64,000 bases of DNA from Acidimicrobiales bacterium (GTDB lineage Bacteria; Actinomycetota; Acidimicrobiia; Acidimicrobiales; SZUA-35), in contig JAWKIO010000005.1 of NCBI GenBank assembly GCA_041394265.1, positions 2,790,001 to 2,854,000 on the forward strand, given 5' to 3'. Shown piece by piece: positions 59,081 through 64,000 of this stretch; the first letter of the stretch is position 1, and each line of letters starts with the position of its first letter. The translations under genes were made by a program, and so were the position numbers. The notes below the pieces were generated by a model. It ran no database searches, was not told the origin of the DNA, and worked only from the letters and a program-made list of their open reading frames with translations.

Positions 59081-59106
59081 TCTCATCATTTGAGACGATA
59101 ATCTCA
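59081..59106. promoter_or_regulatory. Divergent operator/promoter between leuCD and the IclR regulator
   Basis: TCTCATCATTTGAGACGATA followed by ATCTCA holds two interlocking dyads: TCTCA-N5-TGAGA and GAGA-N6-TCTC. GATAAT (59097-59102) lies 8 bp ahead of the regulator's GTG and is a good -10 box for a leaderless transcript. In streptomycetes and corynebacteria the IclR regulators NdgR and LtbR bind between their own gene and leuCD. Binding here is inferred. Confidence 0.7.
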
Positions 59107-59110
59107 TTTG

Positions 59111-59797
59111 GTGGACGACATCGTACCTTCGCCGAGCGGCAGTGTGACAGCCTCGATCAGTGGGGTCGGGGTGATCGACAAGGCGATGCTCATCGTCGAC
59201 GCCCTCGCGGGCCGACCGTGCACACTCAACGATCTCGTCGAGACCAGCGGCTTGAACCGGGCGACGGCTCACCGCCTCGCCTCGGCCCTCTGCGACCACG
59301 GGATGGCACGACGGCTCGACGATGGCCGCTTCGCACTCGGGTACCGCCTCCTGGAACTCGGGCGACGCGTCGCCGAGGAACTCCCCCTCGCCGCTATCGC
59401 CCAACCCATCCTCGAGCAGCTGCGAACCGAGACCCAGGAGAGTGCCCAGCTCTACGTGCAAGACGGCTCGGAACGCGTCTGTGTCGCCGCCGCCGAATCC
59501 GAGCACGGCCTTCGCACCATTGTTCCGGTCGGCCGACGACTCACGATGGCCAAGGGCTCGGCTGCGTTGGTGCTCCTCGGCCGGACACCCGACACCGGCT
59601 ACGCCGTCTCGGTCGGCGAGCGTGAACCCGGCGTGGCCTCGGTGAGCGCGCCCGTGCACGACGCCTCCCGACGCGTCGTGGCAGCCATCAGCGTGTCGGG
59701 CCCCATCGATCGGACCTCGACCGACCCCGGCCACCGCTACGGGCACCAGGTCATCGACGCCGCCACCGACCTCGAAACCGCGCTCGGCTGGCGCTGA
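59111..59797 (+). CDS. IclR-family regulator, NdgR/LtbR-like
   Basis: A 228-residue IclR-type regulator. The winged helix is GVGVIDKAMLIVDALAGRPCTLNDLVETSGLNRATAHRLASALCDHGMARRLDDGRFALG; the effector domain follows (ILEQLRTETQESAQLYVQDGSERVCVAAAESEHGLRTIVPVG, then GSAALVLLG). Divergent location from leuCD is the hallmark of NdgR (Streptomyces) and LtbR (Corynebacterium), which control leucine synthesis. I choose GTG 59111 over TTG 59108 since a -10 box lies 8 bp upstream, giving a leaderless mRNA. The end of the gene carries a repeated segment shared with greA. Confidence 0.87.
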   Translation: MDDIVPSPSGSVTASISGVGVIDKAMLIVDALAGRPCTLNDLVETSGLNRATAHRLASALCDHGMARRLDDGRFALGYRLLELGRRVAEELPLAAIAQPILEQLRTETQESAQLYVQDGSERVCVAAAESEHGLRTIVPVGRRLTMAKGSAALVLLGRTPDTGYAVSVGEREPGVASVSAPVHDASRRVVAAISVSGPIDRTSTDPGHRYGHQVIDAATDLETALGWR

Positions 59798-59801
59798 GCT
59801 T

Positions 59802-59841
59802 GCTCGGCTACGCCTCGGTCACACCGCTCGGCTACGCCTCG
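59802..59841. repeat. 16-bp direct repeat spanning the greA stop codon
   Basis: GCTCGGCTACGCCTCG occurs at 59802-59817 and again at 59826-59841. On the minus strand the second copy is the last two codons and stop of greA (GAGGCG-TAG-CCGAGC) and the first is its non-coding duplicate 24 bp further. The IclR gene ends with a related GCTCGGCTGG. Confidence 0.8.
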
Positions 59842-60305
59842 ATCTCCACCACGGTGACGCTCAACATGCCGCCCGGCGCCTCATACGACACCGAGTCGCC
59901 CTTGCCGGCACCCAGCAGCGCCTGACCCAGCGGGGAACCCGGCGACATCACCGTGACGCCGTCGCGGCGCTCCTCGATCGAACCGATCAGGTACTTCTCG
60001 ATGTCGTCGTCGCCCTCATAGCGGATCGACACGACACAACCGGCGGTGACGGTGTCGAGGTCGGACTCGTCGACCTCGACGATCTCGGCCTTCTCGAGCA
60101 GGCCGCCGAGATGGGCGATCCGACCCTCCATCTTCCCTTGCTCCTCCTTGGCGGCGTGGTAGTCGCCGTTCTCGGAGAGGTCGCCCAGTTCCCGGGCGGA
60201 TTCGATCTTCTGGGCGATCTCGATGCGACCGCGGGTGGTGAGGTCGTCGTACTCGCTCTTCAGGCGGGTGAAGGCTTCTTTTGACAGCTGTTGTTTGTCA
60301 ACCAC
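59832..60305 (-). CDS. greA: Transcription elongation factor GreA
   Basis: A 157-residue Gre factor that stimulates RNA polymerase to cleave backtracked transcripts. The N-terminal coiled coil contains LKSEYDDLTTRGRIEIAQKIESARELGDLSENGDYHAAKEEQGKMEGRIAHL with the two acidic tip residues (D and E of GDLSENGDY), and the C-terminal FKBP-like domain is VVSIRYEGDDDIEKYLIGS through SPLGQALLGAGKGDSVSYEAPGG. The start GTG 60305 gives the normal length; a frame that stays open for another 600 codons upstream is antisense to other genes. Confidence 0.94.
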   Translation of the reverse strand: MVDKQQLSKEAFTRLKSEYDDLTTRGRIEIAQKIESARELGDLSENGDYHAAKEEQGKMEGRIAHLGGLLEKAEIVEVDESDLDTVTAGCVVSIRYEGDDDIEKYLIGSIEERRDGVTVMSPGSPLGQALLGAGKGDSVSYEAPGGMLSVTVVEIEA

Positions 60306-60334
60306 GCTCCCGAGGCTAATGCGAGTCGACGGTC

Positions 60335-60874
60335 CTAGCGTCGCTTGCCGAGCATGTAGCTCAAGTGGATCGTGCCGATCAGGCCGAGCAGCCAGAAGCT
60401 GATCGTCTGCGGCTCGCTGATCCGGTGACGCAACAGTGCCGTGTCGGAGTTGAAGTACTCGCTCGAGGTGCCGTAGGTCGCAGCGAACTGGGTGCGCTCC
60501 ACCATGTAGGCGACCGACAGCACCATGAGCAGGTACAGCACAGAGGCCAGGGTGGCGCGAACGTCGCTGTGGCGAGCACCACCGGCGATTCGCACGGCGA
60601 CGGCGATCGCCGCTCCGATCAGCGGCGCCAACCAGGCAAGCTGGGTGAGGGTGTCGACTTCGTAGCGGTACCACAGCCAGCCGCCGGCCAAGGCGACGAT
60701 GCCGCCGAAGATCGTGGCGCTGACCATGTCGGGCTGCTCGCGCGACGGCACCTCGGCCATCACACGTTTGCGTCCCAGGGGTGTGGGGTCGTGAACGATC
60801 TCGGAGGCTTCCGCCGCCTCCATCCACGATTCTGGCGCTGTGCGCATCGAGTAGTTGGTGTCGATTTGAGTCAT
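60335..60874 (-). CDS. Putative membrane protein, 179 residues
   Basis: A protein with a polar N-terminal 50 residues and four hydrophobic segments (MVSATIFGGIVALAGGWLWY, LAWLAPLIGAAIAVAVRIAG, ATLASVLYLLMVLSVAYMVE, TISFWLLGLIGTIHLSYML). No domain is recognised. AGGACGG lies upstream of ATG 60874. It is 29 bp ahead of greA on the same strand, so possibly cotranscribed, and divergent from leuB with 163 bp between them, which must contain the leuB promoter. Confidence 0.7.
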   Translation of the reverse strand: MTQIDTNYSMRTAPESWMEAAEASEIVHDPTPLGRKRVMAEVPSREQPDMVSATIFGGIVALAGGWLWYRYEVDTLTQLAWLAPLIGAAIAVAVRIAGGARHSDVRATLASVLYLLMVLSVAYMVERTQFAATYGTSSEYFNSDTALLRHRISEPQTISFWLLGLIGTIHLSYMLGKRR

Positions 60875-61037
60875 GAGAAGCCGTCCTGTGCAAAGACTTC
60901 GGCAAAATCTCACGGGAGCTTGAGCGATAGGCTCGATCTTCGGCGCGGCCCTGGTTGGTCGTGCCATCACCATCGTGATCGGACACCGATCGAGGCAGAC
61001 CAGCGCCGGCATCGACGGCACTCGGAGGAGTAACAGC

Positions 61038-62015
61038 GTGAGCAACTACCGAATCGCAATCGTGGGCGGCGACGGCATCGGACCCGAGGTCATCCGCGAA
61101 GGCTTGCGAGTGATCGCCGCTGCAGGCGTCGAACTCGACACGGTCGACTACGACCTCGGTGGGGAGCGCTACCTCAAAGACGACGTGATCCTGCCCGACT
61201 CCGTGCTCGCCGAGTGGCGCAAGCTCGATGCCATCTACCTCGGCGCAGTGGGCACCCCCGACGTTCCCCCCGGCGTGATCGAGCGGGGCCTGCTGCTCAA
61301 GATGCGCTTCGATCTCGACCTCTATGTCAACCAACGCCCGTTCAAGCTCGACGGCAGCCACGACTTCGTCGTGATCCGGGAGAACACCGAGGGCACCTAC
61401 GCCGGCGAGGGCGGGTTCCTGCGCAAGGGCACGGCCGACGAGATCGCCACCCAGGGTTCGGTCAACACCCGCAAGGGCGCCGAGCGGGCGATCCGCTACG
61501 CCTTCGAGTTGGCCACCACCCGACGCAACCACCTCACCCTCGTCCACAAGACCAACGTGCTCACCTTCGCCGGCGACCTCTGGCAGCGCACGTTCGACGA
61601 GGTGGCCAAGGAGTATCCGGGCGTCGAGACCGCCTACAACCACGTCGACGCGGCCTGTATCTACTTCGTCCAAGACCCTCAGCGCTACGACGTCATCGTC
61701 ACCGACAACCTCTTCGGTGACATCCTCACCGATCTCGGCGGTGCCGTGTCGGGCGGTATCGGTCTGGCCGCTTCGGCCAACCTCAACCCCGATCGCACCG
61801 CGCCGTCGATGTTCGAGCCGGTGCACGGCTCGGCTCCCGACATCGCCGGTCAGTCCAAGGCCAACCCGATCGCCGCCATCATCTCGGGAGCCATGATGCT
61901 CGACTTCCTCGGCGAGACCGTCGCCGCCGCCCGCATCATGGCGGCCTGCGACGCTTGCGCCGATGCCACCGGTTCCACCACCGAGATCGCCGACGCCGTG
62001 ATCGCCGCTCTGTGA
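61038..62015 (+). CDS. leuB: 3-isopropylmalate dehydrogenase
   Basis: A 325-residue beta-decarboxylating dehydrogenase. Motifs: IAIVGGDGIGPEVIREGLRVI, LLKMRFDLDLYVNQRPFKL with the substrate-binding arginines, VIRENTEGTYAGEGGF, LVHKTNVLTFAGDLW with the catalytic lysine, and YDVIVTDNLFGDILTDLGGAVSGGIGLAASANL, then EPVHGSAPDIAG. It converts 3-isopropylmalate to 4-methyl-2-oxopentanoate; the neighbouring cimA suggests it also serves 3-methylmalate in isoleucine synthesis. GTG 61038 follows GGAGGAG. Tandem copies of the last 14 bases run across the stop codon. Confidence 0.92.
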   Translation: MSNYRIAIVGGDGIGPEVIREGLRVIAAAGVELDTVDYDLGGERYLKDDVILPDSVLAEWRKLDAIYLGAVGTPDVPPGVIERGLLLKMRFDLDLYVNQRPFKLDGSHDFVVIRENTEGTYAGEGGFLRKGTADEIATQGSVNTRKGAERAIRYAFELATTRRNHLTLVHKTNVLTFAGDLWQRTFDEVAKEYPGVETAYNHVDAACIYFVQDPQRYDVIVTDNLFGDILTDLGGAVSGGIGLAASANLNPDRTAPSMFEPVHGSAPDIAGQSKANPIAAIISGAMMLDFLGETVAAARIMAACDACADATGSTTEIADAVIAAL

Positions 62016-62038
62016 TTGCCGCCCTCCCATTGCCGCCC
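61998..62038 (+). repeat. 14-bp tandem repeat spanning the leuB stop
   Basis: GTGATCGCCGCTCT is followed directly by GTGATTGCCGCCCT, whose frame-shifted TGA is the leuB stop, and after three bases by ATTGCCGCCC. The second unit is thus partly coding and the third is intergenic. Confidence 0.75.
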
Positions 62039-62061
62039 AGTAGCAGGAACGAGACGCACCC

Positions 62062-63738
62062 ATGACCGAACACATGACGATCTCGCGCGAGGGCCTGCGC
62101 CGGCCCGAATGGCCGGAAACGGTCGAGATCTTCGACACCACCCTGCGCGACGGCTCACAGTTCGAAGGCATCGCACTCACCGCCGACGACAAGCTGAAGA
62201 TCGCTCGTCAACTCGACTCGCTCGGTGTGCACTACATCGAGGGTGGTTGGCCCGGCTCGAACCCACGAGACGACGAGTTCTTCGCCCGCGCTGCTGCCGG
62301 TGAACTCCAACTCGAGACCTCGGAACTGGTGGCCTTCGGGTCGACTCGCCGTCCGAACGGCAAGGTCGACGTCGACGAGACCCTGGCGAACCTGTTGCGG
62401 GCCGAGACCGGCATCTGCTGCATCGTGGCCAAGTCGTGGGACTACCACGTGGTCGAGGCGCTGCGGACCACGCTCGACGAAGGCGTCGCCATGATCGCCG
62501 ACTCGGTCGAGTTCCTGCGCTCGGAAGGTCGCCGAGTGTTCGTCGACTTCGAGCACTTCTTCGACGGCTACAAGCGCAACCCCGAGTTCGCCCTCCGCTG
62601 CGTCGAGGCGGCCGCCATCGCCGGCGCCGAAGTGCTGGTGCTGTGTGACACCAACGGCGGCTCGCTCCCGCACGAGATCGAGGAAGCAACCGCCGAGATC
62701 GTGCGGGCCTTCCCCGAGGTGACCGTCGGGATGCACACCCAGAACGACACCGGCTGCGCCGTGGCGAACGCGGTCGCCGGGGTTCGAGCCGGCGCCACCC
62801 ATGTCCAGGGCACGATCAACGGCTACGGCGAACGCACGGGCAACTGCGATCTCACCACGTTCGTGCCGAACCTGTCGTTGAAGATGGGCATCCGGACCCT
62901 GCCAAACGGCTCACTCGAGCGCCTCACGTCGGTGAGCCGCCATGTCGCCGAACTCGTGAACCTGCCGCCCAACGACGCCCTTCCCTACGTCGGCAAGTCG
63001 GCGTTCGCGCACAAGGCCGGGCTGCACACCTCCGCCATCGCTCGCCGGCCCGACGCCTACGAGCACATCGATCCGGCGCTGGTCGGCAATGGCACCCGCT
63101 TCCTGGTGTCCGACCTCTCGGGCCGCTCCACCGTCGAACTCAAGGCCAAGCAACTCGGCCTCGAACTCGACGGCAACCAGCTCAAGCTCGTGCTCGACGA
63201 ACTGAAGGCCCTCGAGCACGCGGGCTACCACTTCGAAGCGGCCGACGCTTCCCTGCAGCTGCTCATGCGGCGGGCCACCGGTTGGCGCAACCCATTCTTC
63301 GAGCTGGAGTCGTTCCGCGTCCACGTCGAGCATCGTCCCGGCGAGAAGATGGCCCTCGAGATGAATCCGCTCGGCCACCACGACGGCGTCGAGACCGATG
63401 CCGTCGTGAAGCTGATCATCGATGGTGAGCGGGTGGTCGCCACCGGTGAAGGCAACGGTCCGGTGAACGCGCTCGACGCCGCCTTCCGGGCGGCCATGGG
63501 CGACCGCTACCCCGAGCTGGGGCGCGTGAAGCTCACCGACTTCAAGGTGCGCATCCTCGACTCGCTGAGTGGGACACAGGCCATCACTCGGGTGCTGATC
63601 GACGCCTCCGACGGTGATCGCCGCTGGACCACGATCGGGGTGAGCGAGAACATCATCGAGGCCAGCTGGCAAGCGCTCGCCGATTCGATGATCTACGCCC
63701 TCGACGCGCTCGTCACCGCGCCGGAGACCGCGAGCTGA
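62062..63738 (+). CDS. cimA: Citramalate synthase
   Basis: A 558-residue HMGL-like enzyme of the LeuA/CimA family. VEIFDTTLRDGSQFEGIALTADDKLKIARQLDSLGVHYIEGGWPGSNPRDDEFF has the metal-binding DTTLRDG and the GGWPGSNPKD form specific to the citramalate synthase group (TIGR00977 type), not to LeuA. MHTQNDTGCAVANAVAGVRAGATHVQGTINGYGERTGNCDL holds the HxN..D and GERxGNxDL motifs. The C-terminal regulatory domain is complete. It condenses pyruvate with acetyl-CoA to give citramalate, from which LeuCD and LeuB make 2-oxobutyrate for isoleucine. It lies 46 bp after leuB. Confidence 0.93.
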   Translation: MTEHMTISREGLRRPEWPETVEIFDTTLRDGSQFEGIALTADDKLKIARQLDSLGVHYIEGGWPGSNPRDDEFFARAAAGELQLETSELVAFGSTRRPNGKVDVDETLANLLRAETGICCIVAKSWDYHVVEALRTTLDEGVAMIADSVEFLRSEGRRVFVDFEHFFDGYKRNPEFALRCVEAAAIAGAEVLVLCDTNGGSLPHEIEEATAEIVRAFPEVTVGMHTQNDTGCAVANAVAGVRAGATHVQGTINGYGERTGNCDLTTFVPNLSLKMGIRTLPNGSLERLTSVSRHVAELVNLPPNDALPYVGKSAFAHKAGLHTSAIARRPDAYEHIDPALVGNGTRFLVSDLSGRSTVELKAKQLGLELDGNQLKLVLDELKALEHAGYHFEAADASLQLLMRRATGWRNPFFELESFRVHVEHRPGEKMALEMNPLGHHDGVETDAVVKLIIDGERVVATGEGNGPVNALDAAFRAAMGDRYPELGRVKLTDFKVRILDSLSGTQAITRVLIDASDGDRRWTTIGVSENIIEASWQALADSMIYALDALVTAPETAS

Positions 63739-63766
63739 CCCACCGCGCCCGAGGCCCCGAGCTGGC
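63714..63766 (+). repeat. Imperfect 27-bp direct repeat spanning the cimA stop
   Basis: The segment beginning CACCGCGCCGGAGACCGCGA at 63714 ends with the stop region; a second copy beginning CACCGCGCCCGAGGCCCCGA at 63741 follows, with about 22 of 27 positions identical. The copy is non-coding because it lies past the TGA. Confidence 0.7.
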
Positions 63767-63778
63767 GCGAGCGCTCGG

Positions 63779-64000
63779 TCAGTTGCCGGGCTGCCAGATC
63801 ATCATGATCAGGCCGATGGCGAGCAGGACCTGCGTGAGGCCCTCGCCGATCGCCAGCTTCCCGGCCAGCGCCTTGGCGTCGGCGTCGGACTCGAGCGGCG
63901 TGTCCGGGTCGATGGCTTCGGCCCGCTCGGTCAGGCCACGAATGGCCGGTCGAACCATGCCGTGGGCGATGCCGACGACGGCGATCACGATCAGGAACGA
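63779..64000 (-). CDS. Small membrane protein, 5' end beyond the window
   Basis: The frame is open to the window edge and encodes at least 73 residues: a hydrophobic segment at the edge (FLIVIAVVGIAHGMV), a charged middle (RPAIRGLTERAEAIDPDTPLESDADAKALAGK) and a C-terminal hydrophobic segment (VLLAIGLIMMIWQPGN). An internal ATG at 63988 exists, but the hydrophobic sequence continues upstream, so the gene probably begins outside. Function unknown. Confidence 0.6.
   Translation of the reverse strand, partial: SFLIVIAVVGIAHGMVRPAIRGLTERAEAIDPDTPLESDADAKALAGKLAIGEGLTQVLLAIGLIMMIWQPGN

Noticed and set aside
59832..62192. 786-codon open frame on the minus strand
   Set aside because: Only its last 157 codons are a gene (greA). 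The remainder is antisense to leuB and out of frame with the membrane protein gene; it stays open only because of codon bias.
1..64000. tRNA and rRNA genes
   Set aside because: I looked for cloverleaf-type and conserved rRNA segments in the intergenic regions and recognised none, although no scanning program was used.

Overview
The window is a high-GC actinobacterial chromosome segment. Markers in the sequence point to Actinomycetota: an S-(hydroxymethyl)mycothiol dehydrogenase, a Ddn-type F420-dependent oxidoreductase, PspC-domain envelope proteins, DUF4032, a 13E12/DUF222 HNH protein, and an iniBAC-like dynamin cluster. Many starts are GTG and several transcripts look leaderless. The gene mix (DUF4214, TadE/TadG-like genes, IclR next to leuCD, cimA next to leuB) fits an Acidimicrobiia-like organism, but that placement is inference.

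Layout. 1-670: 5' part of an IS110-type transposase and its non-coding end. 0.67-10.6 kb: catabolic genes on mixed strands (D-aminoacylase-type amidohydrolase, mycothiol-dependent formaldehyde dehydrogenase, membrane spermidine-synthase-like protein, HAD dehalogenase, ABHD14-like lipoprotein, a marR-thiolase-SDR operon behind a 26-bp palindromic operator, secreted cyclase). 10.8-14.6 kb: ilvBNC operon behind a branched-chain leader-peptide attenuator that is too short for ordinary gene calling. 14.6-23.7 kb: secreted DUF4214 protein, HAD hydrolase, lipoprotein, ispD, enoyl-CoA hydratase, PspC membrane protein facing a PspC histidine kinase/response regulator pair, hpt, F420 oxidoreductase. 23.7-34.1 kb: metY, an AbiEi/DUF559 protein bracketed by related hairpins, cyclophilin, 2OG-Fe oxygenase, msrB, serC, aminotransferase, S9 peptidase, alpha/beta hydrolase.

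34.1-45.8 kb is the most unusual part: a large LuxR-type ATPase regulator (IniR-like), an IniB-type acidic repeat protein, two dynamin-like GTPases (IniA/IniC-like), a second IniB-type protein, and a transmembrane Hsp70 without a canonical substrate-binding domain, followed by a DUF4032 protein. A 20-bp motif, GGGGRCATCCCCGATNNGGG, lies exactly 16 bp upstream of a plausible -10 box at both iniB-type genes; the second site is shared with the divergent Hsp70 gene. This suggests one envelope-stress regulon with two control points.

45.8-57 kb: methyltransferase, amine-oxidase-like flavoprotein, serA, DUF222/HNH protein, RidA-like protein, PhyH-family dioxygenase, then four overlapping Flp/TadE/TadE/TadG-like genes and a lipoprotein. 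57-64 kb: leuCD facing an NdgR-like IclR regulator, greA, a membrane protein, leuB and cimA. Together with ilvBNC this supplies valine, leucine and isoleucine, the last probably by the citramalate route.

No stretch longer than about 300 bases lacks a gene or a described element. I saw no tRNA, rRNA or CRISPR array. Intergenic DNA is nevertheless rich in structure: perfect hairpins, two dispersed repeat families, and tandem duplications that begin across stop codons.
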